Shown here: piece after piece, positions 1 through 6,435 of the stretch | How positions within the stretch are numbered: position 1 is the first letter of the stretch | Layout of the letters: every line of letters starts with the position of its first letter | From: Bordetella parapertussis | Lineage (GTDB): Bacteria; Pseudomonadota; Gammaproteobacteria; Burkholderiales; Burkholderiaceae_C | Direction of reading: 5' to 3' | Assembly: GCA_945871945.1 (NCBI GenBank) | Contig: CAMBXY010000020.1 | Span: forward strand, 1 to 14,535 | Length of the DNA stretch: 14,535 nucleotides | Notes under the pieces: generated by a model | Seen by the model: the letters and a program-made list of their open reading frames with translations, nothing else | Told to the model about the DNA's origin: nothing | The model's database searches: none | Translations under genes and position numbers: made by a program

Positions 1-432
1 GCCCAGCAGTCACTGGCGGGTGCGGTACATGTATTCATCCGCACCAACCCCTTCAAACCCGATGAGCCCCAGTACAACGCCAGCCTCTTGGTGCCTTTGC
101 CCGAACCCAGCGACGACAGCCGTTTGCTCAGCGATGCGGTATGGGTGGCTTTACGCAAAATATTTCGCGCCGGTTTTGCCTACAAAAAAGCCGGCGTGAT
201 GCTCACCGCCTTAAGCGAAGCGCGGCGGCAGCAACACGGTTTGTTTGAGGACACGGTGACACGCACGCGGGATGCGGCCTTGATGAAAACACTCGATCAC
301 CTCAACCTGCATTTCGGGCGCGACACCATCCATCTCGCTGCCACGGGCACCAGCCGCGACTGGCGCATGCGCAGCGCCAACCGTTCGCCACGCTTTACCA
401 CCTGTTGGGACGAATTACCCAGCGCGCACTGA
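1..432 (+). CDS. umuC: UmuC, catalytic subunit of DNA polymerase V, C-terminal end (5' partial)
   Basis: The reading frame is open from base 1 to the TGA at 430-432, giving the last 143 residues of a protein that starts outside the window. UmuC is the Y-family polymerase that, with UmuD', copies past DNA lesions in the SOS response. The visible part starts in the little-finger region (HVFIRTNPF, then a VPLPEPSDDS stretch) and continues into the C-terminal DUF4113-type tail, with an AYKKAGVML segment and the ending DWRMRSANRSPRFTTCWDEL, which is highly typical of UmuC proteins. The catalytic palm (DD/E carboxylates) is outside the window, so activity cannot be judged. A umuD gene would be expected upstream, out of view. 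It converges on yaeQ with only 5 bases between the stop codons. Confidence 0.93.
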   Translation, partial: AQQSLAGAVHVFIRTNPFKPDEPQYNASLLVPLPEPSDDSRLLSDAVWVALRKIFRAGFAYKKAGVMLTALSEARRQQHGLFEDTVTRTRDAALMKTLDHLNLHFGRDTIHLAATGTSRDWRMRSANRSPRFTTCWDELPSAH

Positions 433-437
433 ACGCC

Positions 438-998
438 CTAGCGCCACACCACCGGCTCGAAATGCACACTGCCCAAGTTGCTGCTCAGCGTCATGCCGCC
501 CTCTTGGATGGTGGCTTGCAATTGCATGCTGCGCTCGGCCATGGCCGCCATGGCTTGTGAGGCCTGGGCAGGTATGCGTATCACTTTGAGCTTATCGTTG
601 CGATGCAATTTGTTCTCTATGCCACGCCACCAGATATCGGCCGAATGGGCAAAGGCATAGACCAAGACGCGGTCAGACTTGCTACAAGCACGCAGCATGG
701 GTTTTTCTTCCGGTTGACCCACCTCAATCCAGACCCGTTTGCGTCCTGTGTAATCGGTGATAGATACATCGGGGTCGTCGGGGTCGGACAAGCCCGCCCC
801 AAAAGCCAACACCGCATCCCCCTGACACAGGTCTTGCACCTCATGGGCGTTCATGGCGAGGGCGACAAGCCGCACCATCATGCGCTCGTCGGTCTCGCTG
901 GGGTGGCGCGCCAAGGTCAGCGCATGGTCGGCGTAATAGCCATGGTCGATGTCGGCGATCTGCAGCTGCGCCTTGTAGATGGTAGATTTGATGGCCAT
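438..998 (-). CDS. yaeQ: YaeQ family protein
   Basis: A 186-residue protein, close to the roughly 180 residues usual for the family. YaeQ proteins have a PD-(D/E)XK nuclease-like fold by solved structures. E. coli YaeQ was first reported as a suppressor linked to RfaH, but its cellular role is not settled. The N-terminus MAIKSTIYKAQLQIAD, the stretch YYADHALTLARHPSETDERM (residues 21-40), the core VWIEVGQPEEK (89-99) and the ending HFEPVVW are family hallmarks; acidic D79/D82 and E92 lie where the nuclease-like site would be. The frame stays open upstream to 1325, but family similarity begins at the ATG at 996-998, and a longer start would run antisense through most of the hydratase gene's 5' part. 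No strong ribosome binding site is visible before this ATG. It is divergent from the hydratase gene (42-base gap) and convergent with umuC. Confidence 0.9.
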   Translation of the reverse strand: MAIKSTIYKAQLQIADIDHGYYADHALTLARHPSETDERMMVRLVALAMNAHEVQDLCQGDAVLAFGAGLSDPDDPDVSITDYTGRKRVWIEVGQPEEKPMLRACSKSDRVLVYAFAHSADIWWRGIENKLHRNDKLKVIRIPAQASQAMAAMAERSMQLQATIQEGGMTLSSNLGSVHFEPVVWR

Positions 999-1040
999 GG
1001 GCGATGATAGTCTGCGCCCTGCCCCACACGAGCACCCAGC

Positions 1041-1862
1041 ATGACACCCGAAACACTTTTGCAGCACCTCGACCAAGCCAGCCTGTGGCCCGCAGACAGC
1101 GTGGCTGCCATCCCCAGCGACGTGGCGCTCGCCTACCAAACCGCTTTGCAAGTGCGCCAGTTGCGGGTTCAACGGGGCGAAACGCCGCGTGGCTTCAAAA
1201 TCGGTTTCACCAACCGCAGCATTTGGGAGCGCTACCAAGTGTTCGAACCCATCTGGGGCACAGTGTGGGACACCACCCTCACCTACGCCAACGCGCATGA
1301 CGAAGCCACTGTTGACATCAGCCACATGAGCCAGCCGCGCCTAGAGCCCGAGTTGGTGTTTGGCATGCGCCGCACACCTTCGGCTGACCTAAATGCACAA
1401 AGCCTGTTTGAGGCTATCGAGTGGATGGCGTGTGGCTTTGAAATCGTGCAGTCACATGCCGCTGATTGGCGCTTCAAAGTGGCTGACACCATCACCGACA
1501 GCGCACTGCATGCGCATTTGTTGGTGGGCAAGCCCTTGGCGGTGCGCGACGTGGCCTCTGACGGCGAGGCTTTGCATATGCTGCTAGCGGGTTTGTCGCT
1601 GCAATTGATTCACGAGGGGAAAACAGTGGAGACGGGGCACGCCCGCCACGTGCTTGACAGCCCCTTGATGGCTTTGCTGCATTTTTTGAAGGCCTTGCGG
1701 CAATGCCCAGGTGCGCCTGAGGTGCAAGCGGAGGATGTGATTACGACGGGGACTTGGACGGACGCGTGGCCTTTAAAGGCGGGCCAGCAGTGGGAAAGCC
1801 GCTATGACTTCCCCTTGACGGGGTTAAAAATAAAGCTGAACTTAGGCTCTGAGGGCACGTAG
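1041..1862 (+). CDS. 2-keto-4-pentenoate hydratase / FAH-superfamily hydratase-decarboxylase
   Basis: A 273-residue cytosolic enzyme of the MhpD/HpaH/DmpH group of the fumarylacetoacetate hydrolase superfamily. These metal enzymes hydrate 2-oxo-4-enoates or decarboxylate 4-oxalocrotonate in aromatic meta-cleavage pathways. Visible signatures are GFKIGFTN (51-58, with the conserved Lys53), EPELVF (102-107) and GFEIV (132-136), supplying the three metal-binding carboxylates E102, E104 and E134, then DWRFKVADTITDSALHA (142-158). All key residues are present, so it should be active, but substrate cannot be assigned. No ring-cleavage dioxygenase, semialdehyde hydrolase or aldolase gene lies nearby, so it is not in a visible meta-cleavage operon. 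The ATG at 1041 gives the usual family length; no strong Shine-Dalgarno precedes it. Its last 21 bases overlap the convergent small gene ending at 1842. Confidence 0.88.
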   Translation: MTPETLLQHLDQASLWPADSVAAIPSDVALAYQTALQVRQLRVQRGETPRGFKIGFTNRSIWERYQVFEPIWGTVWDTTLTYANAHDEATVDISHMSQPRLEPELVFGMRRTPSADLNAQSLFEAIEWMACGFEIVQSHAADWRFKVADTITDSALHAHLLVGKPLAVRDVASDGEALHMLLAGLSLQLIHEGKTVETGHARHVLDSPLMALLHFLKALRQCPGAPEVQAEDVITTGTWTDAWPLKAGQQWESRYDFPLTGLKIKLNLGSEGT

Positions 1863-2036
1863 GCCGGGATAAAGGCGGGAAACGGGGCGGCTTTTTTGCT
1901 CTGCCTCTTGCGCCATTTGACTGCGAATACGCTCGAAAGTGTTGCGGATGGGGGTGTTTTCCGAGGGCACATACGCTTTGCCCAGATTGGATTGAGCAAA
2001 TTCGGAAGATAACGAGTCTGTGGGCGATTTATTCAT
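1842..2036 (-). CDS. Small protein of unknown function, 64 residues
   Basis: I do not recognise this protein. It is 64 residues, hydrophilic, without membrane segment, signal peptide or cysteine. The middle and end (SNLGKAYVPSENTPIRNTFE, then a run rich in Q, E, K and R, then RPVSRLYPGLRALRA) have the balanced composition of a real protein and are mostly charged helix. A competing frame on the same strand (1802-1999) is less protein-like, with CPRKTPPSATL and poly-basic runs, and overlaps the hydratase more. The start ATG at 2034-2036 has no clear Shine-Dalgarno, which lowers confidence. It lies 144 bases downstream of the bactofilin gene on the same strand and overlaps the end of the hydratase gene by 21 bases tail to tail. 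It could be co-transcribed with the bactofilin. Confidence 0.5.
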   Translation of the reverse strand: MNKSPTDSLSSEFAQSNLGKAYVPSENTPIRNTFERIRSQMAQEAEQKSRPVSRLYPGLRALRA

Positions 2037-2180
2037 GGCTTGAGGGGTTTAACAATCTTGGTGGTTCAACGCCCCAAGCCACTCAACGGATGACATATCA
2101 GCCCAAAATAACTTGCGCGACTTAAAAATTTCCCAAATCAGGACTGGGGGTGCGGTGTCTCGAAGCGTCTTTCAAAGGAC

Positions 2181-2531
2181 TCAAGCATTGCTTGGGTCGG
2201 AGAGGTGCTGAGTCATTTGACCCATAAATTGCCCCCCCTTCTCGATTTCAATTTCGGCGTAATCGAGCTTGCCAGAAACTGAACCATCGCGGTGAATCAT
2301 CAGGTGCTCATGACAAAGAATATTTTCAGCCAAGATGCCATGCACATCGATGGTGCGAGCATCAATGCTGCCAGAGACACTGCCTTTTGCACCAATGTGT
2401 AAATCGTTGACGGTGATTTCGCCGGTGACTGTTCCATTGATCGTGGCCCGCCCTGGTGCACTGATAGAACCAGTGAAGGTGACACCTTCACCAATGGTCA
2501 AACTGCTTGCAGATGGGGTAGTTTCAGCCAT
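2181..2531 (-). CDS. Bactofilin (polymer-forming cytoskeletal protein)
   Basis: A 116-residue bactofilin (DUF583). Bactofilins self-assemble without nucleotide into filaments or membrane patches that position cell-wall enzymes, stalk or motility proteins. After a short polar tail (about residues 1-10) the whole chain is the right-handed beta-helix core: a periodic pattern of short strands with glycines, such as LTIGEGVTFTGSI (11-23), ATINGTVTGEI (29-39), IGAKGSVSGSIDA (46-58) and MIHRDGSVSGKL (78-89). It is short with little C-terminal tail. The frame is open to an upstream ATG at 2564, but I chose the ATG at 2529-2531 because AAAGG stands six bases before it. It is divergent from the operon starting at 2783 and may be functionally linked to it; that link is inference from position only. 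Confidence 0.9.
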   Translation of the reverse strand: MAETTPSASSLTIGEGVTFTGSISAPGRATINGTVTGEITVNDLHIGAKGSVSGSIDARTIDVHGILAENILCHEHLMIHRDGSVSGKLDYAEIEIEKGGQFMGQMTQHLSDPSNA

Positions 2532-2782
2532 GTCATACCTTTGGGTTAAAAAAAGACCGCACACTCATTCTTTGAAACAATTCTAATGAAAAAAATACGC
2601 ATATAAACCCACATCCGACTAAAAATACGATTTTTTAATTAATTAACGAAAACTTAATAACTCATAAATCGTTTTTTGGTCAATACTTGAGACTGTGAAA
2701 GCTCAAGAGGCTGACTTTGAAACCGATTAAACTGGAACAGGTCTTGCTTGCAAACACTCGTAACTATTGGATTTTTTGACAA
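2532..2782. promoter_or_regulatory. AT-rich divergent intergenic region between bactofilin and the zinc-ribbon operon
   Basis: This 251-base region separates two divergent transcription units and must hold the promoters for both. About 2575-2680 is strikingly AT-rich, with runs such as TTTTTTAATTAATTAACG and AACTTAATAACTCATAAATC, in contrast to the neighbouring coding DNA. I could not assign a convincing -35/-10 pair in either direction. An inverted repeat at 2686-2707 is listed separately. Confidence 0.55.
2686..2707. repeat. Inverted repeat CTTGAG-N10-CTCAAG upstream of the zinc-ribbon operon
   Basis: Two exact 6-base arms, CTTGAG at 2686-2691 and CTCAAG at 2702-2707, are separated by 10 bases, so their centres are 16 bases apart. 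It lies about 76 bases before the ATG at 2783, a plausible place for a dimeric regulator. The arms are short, and chance occurrence in a 250-base region is not excluded. No T-run follows on either strand, so a terminator is unlikely. Confidence 0.3.
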
Positions 2783-3331
2783 ATGAACACCAAAGGAATG
2801 ACGAAATATTTGATCATGGCGATGTTGATGATGTCCATCAACATCCCATTGTTCTTCTATTCCCGTTCTTTTTCAAGCTCCGCCCAAGCTGTAGATCAGG
2901 CGACATCGCAAGAAAACATCGCATTCGTCGACGCGACATCTCCTCTGGATACGCCCCCATCCACTTTTCAAGCTGATAAAGCATCTACCGAAGCACTCGC
3001 TAAATCAGATAGCCCAGCAGAACCGACCGCAGCAGAAGACGCGCTTCAAAGCCGAGAGAATCCTTCCCCCTTGGCCAATTTGTACCGCCCCCCACTTTTA
3101 GGAAAATGTAAAAAACTCTTTGACCGCTTCATGAATCAAAAAGACCCAGACAAACCTTTTCGGGCTTTTGTTTATAGCTTTGATGGAGAAACCGCTTATT
3201 GCGCGGGGGCCGTGACGGACAAGAGCCCAGAGCATGCAGAAAGAATTGCCAAAAAAGATTGTGAAGATAACCAAGCCGTCACTGGCAAATATTCACCCTG
3301 CCGTATTTACACATCAGAAAAAACTAACTAG
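2783..3331 (+). CDS. Predicted exported or membrane-anchored protein with a four-cysteine C-terminal domain
   Basis: Not recognised as a named family. The 182 residues have three parts. Residues 8-27 are hydrophobic (YLIMAMLMMSINIPLFFYS) and form a signal peptide or membrane anchor; AQA at 34-36 could be a cleavage site. Residues 37-100 are low-complexity and rich in S, A, P, D, T and E, like a periplasmic linker. Residues 105-182 form a compact domain with Cys109, 140, 160 and 173, enough for two disulfides. Its pattern (RAFVYSFDGETAYCAGAV, then an AERIAKKDC helix, then PCRIYT) resembles short alpha/beta units in secreted proteobacterial proteins such as DUF4189; that comparison is tentative. 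The ATG at 2783 has a poor ribosome site; the ATG at 2798 has AAAGGA directly against it, too close to work. It ends 8 bases before the next gene, so the two are surely one operon. Confidence 0.75.
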   Translation: MNTKGMTKYLIMAMLMMSINIPLFFYSRSFSSSAQAVDQATSQENIAFVDATSPLDTPPSTFQADKASTEALAKSDSPAEPTAAEDALQSRENPSPLANLYRPPLLGKCKKLFDRFMNQKDPDKPFRAFVYSFDGETAYCAGAVTDKSPEHAERIAKKDCEDNQAVTGKYSPCRIYTSEKTN

Positions 3332-3339
3332 GTAAAGCT

Positions 3340-4404
3340 ATGGATTGCATTGCATGTGGAAAACCTATCTCAATCACCGCTAAGTTTTGCGGAAAGTGTG
3401 GCGCGCCCGCTAAACGCAGTGCGAAGCCTGTAGACACCCCCGTTGCCGCCGAAGTCAGCTTCGAACCAACGCCAACACTGACACCAACCGTGAGCTCTGT
3501 AGAAACTGCCGCACCCCAAGTGGATGAAATGACTTTTAAACTCAGTCCACCAGAGCACATGCCTGATATGCGGGACATCAACCTTGACTTGCCAGACACC
3601 GCTGTTGAAACCTTGGTCGCGGTAACTGCACCTGCCCCACCCACTGCAGCCAAAGATACATCGGCACCCGTAGACAGTGATCGACCCAAAGTCCTTGATC
3701 AAACTCAGCAAGAAATCAAAAAAATCCTTGAAAAACATTCGCTGTTACTCGACTTCATCTCACTGACATCACAGCAACAAAGCCACCAACAAAACCAACC
3801 CAACCCACTTGAGCCCTTGGTCGCTCAAGTCGCCGAGCAACAAACCAGCTTGCAAAGTCAGCTCACGCAATTGGCCGCATTGATTTCTCAAAATGAGGCG
3901 CACCAACATTCACAGCGCATGCCGGATGAATTCAAGCTTCAACTTGAAAAACAAAAAATCGAGATCCATAAATTGATGGCGCAAAGCTTGGGTCAAAACA
4001 ATGAGAATTTGAAAGAAGAGCAACACGAGCTTATCGAGCACATAGAAAAGAGCATTGAGGCCTACCACCAAGCAGCACAACAGAGCTTGGAAAAAAACAT
4101 GGGCGCTTTGGCTGCCGGCATGAATGAACTCAAATCGCAGTTGCAGGTTCTACAGAAAAAAGCAGTGGAAAAAACATTTTCCAAATCGAGGTCGACTTCG
4201 GACAGCGACAGCGAGACTGGAAGCTTCATGATTTTTGTTATTGGACTTTTATGTGGCCTGACGGTGGTGCTCAGTTCTTTAGCCATTTACAACTTCCTCT
4301 CCCACGAAACCACGAAAACCGAATCTCCCAGCAAAGCCGATACCGCGGATAAACATGCGCCTGACGAAAAGCATGAAGCCCCTGCCAAAGCCAAATCAGA
4401 TTGA
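3340..4404 (+). CDS. Zinc-ribbon, coiled-coil protein with C-terminal membrane anchor
   Basis: A 354-residue protein with no recognised full-length family. It opens with a zinc ribbon: CIAC at 3-6 and CGKC at 17-20, four cysteines for one zinc. Residues 25-115 are a disordered linker rich in P, T, A, V and E. Residues about 118-280 are charged, glutamine-rich helix with heptad-like spacing, split by Q/N/H-rich stretches, and should form a long coiled coil for self-association. Residues 296-320 are a single membrane helix, followed by a 34-residue highly charged tail. The simplest topology is ribbon and coiled coil in the cytoplasm, tail in the periplasm. The start is the first ATG after the upstream stop, with AGGT about ten bases before it. 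It is the middle gene of three. Function is unknown; a membrane-tethered scaffold is an inference from the architecture. Confidence 0.85.
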   Translation: MDCIACGKPISITAKFCGKCGAPAKRSAKPVDTPVAAEVSFEPTPTLTPTVSSVETAAPQVDEMTFKLSPPEHMPDMRDINLDLPDTAVETLVAVTAPAPPTAAKDTSAPVDSDRPKVLDQTQQEIKKILEKHSLLLDFISLTSQQQSHQQNQPNPLEPLVAQVAEQQTSLQSQLTQLAALISQNEAHQHSQRMPDEFKLQLEKQKIEIHKLMAQSLGQNNENLKEEQHELIEHIEKSIEAYHQAAQQSLEKNMGALAAGMNELKSQLQVLQKKAVEKTFSKSRSTSDSDSETGSFMIFVIGLLCGLTVVLSSLAIYNFLSHETTKTESPSKADTADKHAPDEKHEAPAKAKSD

Positions 4405-4429
4405 TGAACGCAAATTCTGAAAGAACCCC

Positions 4430-5089
4430 ATGATTTGCACCAGTTGCTATTTCATCAACCCCAGCGAAAATGTTTTTTGCCAAAACTGCGGCTCGCAACT
4501 GCCGCATGTGCAAAATGAAAAGCCCAATATTTCCCCACTGATTTTGGCCAATACCTTGGACAACAGTTCATTGTTGATCTCTCGCGGCCCTTGGGAAATG
4601 CGTTTGGATTTATCTGTTCCATTTTTATTGCTGGCCTTGGCGGTATACCTTTTTTCAGGCAATCAACTCTATGCCTTTGTGGCCATCGGCCTGGGACTGG
4701 CTTTTGCCTTTTACAAAACAAATGACACCCAGCAAATCATTGGTCAAAGTATTCCTGTTGAACTCATCAACAAAACCATCATTGCCTATGGGCCCGCCAA
4801 CACCTCCAACCGCTTTTCCCTGCCTACAGGCGTTTTGTATCTGTTGTCTGACGGTTTATATTTCAAATCTTTTGACAGTAACGAAGACATCTCATTTATT
4901 CACATAGAGATATCTTTCACCGCAAGCGCCAAACGCATCCAAGGTTTGTCGTTGTTTGCCAACTGGCATGAAATTCAGATGAACAATGGCATGAACGAGA
5001 AGTTCACCTTCACCGTTCAAAACGGCGGTGAATGGATGTTGCTGATGAAAGTGCTGCGAACAGAGATGATGAGGAAATCTATCGCCTGA
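4430..5089 (+). CDS. Zinc-ribbon membrane protein with GRAM/PH-like C-terminal domain
   Basis: A 219-residue protein. Residues 1-22 form a zinc ribbon (CTSC at 3-6, CQNC at 17-20) in exactly the same register as the previous gene's ribbon. Residues about 61-77 and 79-96 are two hydrophobic helices joined by a short SGNQ turn, a membrane hairpin that leaves both ends on one side, presumably the cytoplasm. Residues about 105-215 are rich in beta strands, with GVLYLLSDGLYFKSF at 134-148 and FTFTVQNGGEWMLLMKVL at 192-209 looking like the first strands and the last strand-helix of a GRAM/PH-type domain, which in other proteins binds lipids or partners. That assignment rests on pattern only. It begins 25 bases after the previous gene, with a poor Shine-Dalgarno (AAAGAA, eight bases from the AUG being generous), and ends 5 bases from the convergent oxidoreductase gene. 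Confidence 0.85.
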   Translation: MICTSCYFINPSENVFCQNCGSQLPHVQNEKPNISPLILANTLDNSSLLISRGPWEMRLDLSVPFLLLALAVYLFSGNQLYAFVAIGLGLAFAFYKTNDTQQIIGQSIPVELINKTIIAYGPANTSNRFSLPTGVLYLLSDGLYFKSFDSNEDISFIHIEISFTASAKRIQGLSLFANWHEIQMNNGMNEKFTFTVQNGGEWMLLMKVLRTEMMRKSIA

Positions 5090-5100
5090 AAGAATCAGGC
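5084..5100. terminator. Possible bidirectional hairpin spanning two convergent stop codons
   Basis: GCCTGA (5084-5089) and TCAGGC (5095-5100) are perfect inverted arms around a five-base loop AAGAA. The arms contain the stop codons of both convergent genes (TGA at 5087-5089, and TGA on the minus strand at 5097-5095). A second small repeat follows, TGCAAA (5101-5106) and TTTGCA (5112-5117), then only three T. Neither strand shows a proper U-run, so intrinsic termination is doubtful. Confidence 0.3.
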
Positions 5101-6435
5101 TGCAAACATCTTTTGCATTTCCAAACGTATTTGGTAGGCCGGTAAAGCGGCGTCCATGGCAACATCATCCCAGCACAGAGACTGCCCTTTTTTCACAGCT
5201 CTGACCAACTTAACTTGATGCGCCAAGCCCAGCGGCAGCCCGCCCATTCGCGCCGAGCTTGTGGCAGGCAGTAACTTGCCCCACACGGTGTAACCACCCT
5301 CACCGTCCAGTATTTCTCCGGCTTGCAAATCGCGCTTGGCCGTGGCCACCACATCAGCCTCCCAGCTTTGGGCCACCCCAGTAGGTTCGCCGCGCAAGGC
5401 CACACTGGCCACCGACATACCCACCTCAAGACCAATCAAATGCCAGCGCTTGTACAAAGTGAAATACCTGCCCGTGGGATCGGTGTGGGCGTTGTACTCT
5501 TCAAAACAATTTTTGATGTAATCCGTCTCGGCCTCGACAGTGACCCAAACACCCATGCGAATGTCATAGGGGATGGTGCGTCCATTGGCTTCAAGAGAAG
5601 AAATCACCTCGACCATGCCTTTGTGCTCCAGCACCCCGCCCTCGCTGATGGGCCGCGTCACAAAAGGAATATCTTCCACACTGGCTGGCGGGTAAAGCAG
5701 TCCGTTGCTGGGCACGCTTAAACCGGTGGCGTTGGCGACTGCCGTGCTTTCGATAGATGGTTTGGAGCCATCGAGAAAACTATTGAACATTTTGGGGTTC
5801 AAGCCGCCTCGATTGGCTTGCTCGGGTGTTAGGCCGTAGTTGGCCCAAACCGTGTCCGGTGTGGATTCAGAAAAATGCGGCAACCATTTATGTCCTCGCC
5901 CTGCTGCCACCACGGGAAAGCCACAGGTGCGAGCCCAATCGACCAAATCACAAATCAAAGCGGGTTGATCGCCAAAAGCCAGTGAGTACACCACGCCGGC
6001 AAGCGCTGCTTTGCGAGCCAATAAAGGGCCACAAAAAGCATCCGCTTCTACCGTCACATTGACCACATGTTTGCCGTGCTCAAAAGCGCTCAGGCAGTGC
6101 TCTACAGCGGCAATAGGGTTTCCCGTGCATTCCACCACCACATCGATGCGGGGGTCGCTGACCAAGGCACGCCAATCTTCTGTGAGAAATGTCAATCTGC
6201 TTTGAAAAGCTTCATCGAGTGACTTCGCCTGCGACTGATGCGTTGGCCAGCCCACACGGGCTAAATTGGTTTTGGCACTGGAGACAGATAAATCGGCAAT
6301 TCCCGCCAAATGCACACCAGGGGTTCGCGGCACTTGCGCCAAATACATGGCACCGAACTTGCCCGCACCAATGAGGGCCACGCGTATCGGCTTGTTGTCG
6401 CGCTCGCGTTGTTGAAGTTGAAGAAACAAACTCAT
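5095..6435 (-). CDS. Rossmann/SAF-domain oxidoreductase, COG4091 type (homoserine dehydrogenase-like)
   Basis: A 446-residue NAD(P)-dependent oxidoreductase. Residues 17-45 are the dinucleotide-binding start, IRVALIGAGKFG (17-28), with aspartate D48 after the second strand. IDVVVECTGNP (97-107) and KHVVNVTVEAD (122-132) match homoserine dehydrogenase-like and DXR-like enzymes. Residues about 360-435 form a SAF domain (ATAKRDLQAGEIL at 364-376). COG4091 includes the Brucella DRL/DXR-II enzyme, a second type of 1-deoxy-D-xylulose-5-phosphate reductoisomerase, but most members are not proven to have that role, so I do not assign it. It overlaps the dioxygenase gene by ATGA (6432-6435) and has no Shine-Dalgarno of its own, so its translation is probably coupled. 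The two should act on the same or successive compounds. True homoserine dehydrogenase is unlikely: no ACT domain and the wrong C-terminus. Confidence 0.85.
   Translation of the reverse strand: MSLFLQLQQRERDNKPIRVALIGAGKFGAMYLAQVPRTPGVHLAGIADLSVSSAKTNLARVGWPTHQSQAKSLDEAFQSRLTFLTEDWRALVSDPRIDVVVECTGNPIAAVEHCLSAFEHGKHVVNVTVEADAFCGPLLARKAALAGVVYSLAFGDQPALICDLVDWARTCGFPVVAAGRGHKWLPHFSESTPDTVWANYGLTPEQANRGGLNPKMFNSFLDGSKPSIESTAVANATGLSVPSNGLLYPPASVEDIPFVTRPISEGGVLEHKGMVEVISSLEANGRTIPYDIRMGVWVTVEAETDYIKNCFEEYNAHTDPTGRYFTLYKRWHLIGLEVGMSVASVALRGEPTGVAQSWEADVVATAKRDLQAGEILDGEGGYTVWGKLLPATSSARMGGLPLGLAHQVKLVRAVKKGQSLCWDDVAMDAALPAYQIRLEMQKMFAA

Noticed and set aside
999-1325. Upstream extension of the yaeQ frame to 295 residues
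   Set aside because: The extra 109 residues are antisense to the hydratase gene and have no YaeQ similarity; the family N-terminus begins at the ATG at 998.
1863-1897. GCCG-to-CGGC followed by six T after the hydratase stop, as a terminator
   Set aside because: Only four pairs with a 21-base loop; the T-run is better explained as lysine/alanine codons of the small minus-strand gene.
2132-2148. CCCA/TGGG repeat with an AT-rich flank after the bactofilin gene, as a minus-strand terminator
   Set aside because: The stem is only four pairs with a nine-base loop; too weak to list as a terminator.
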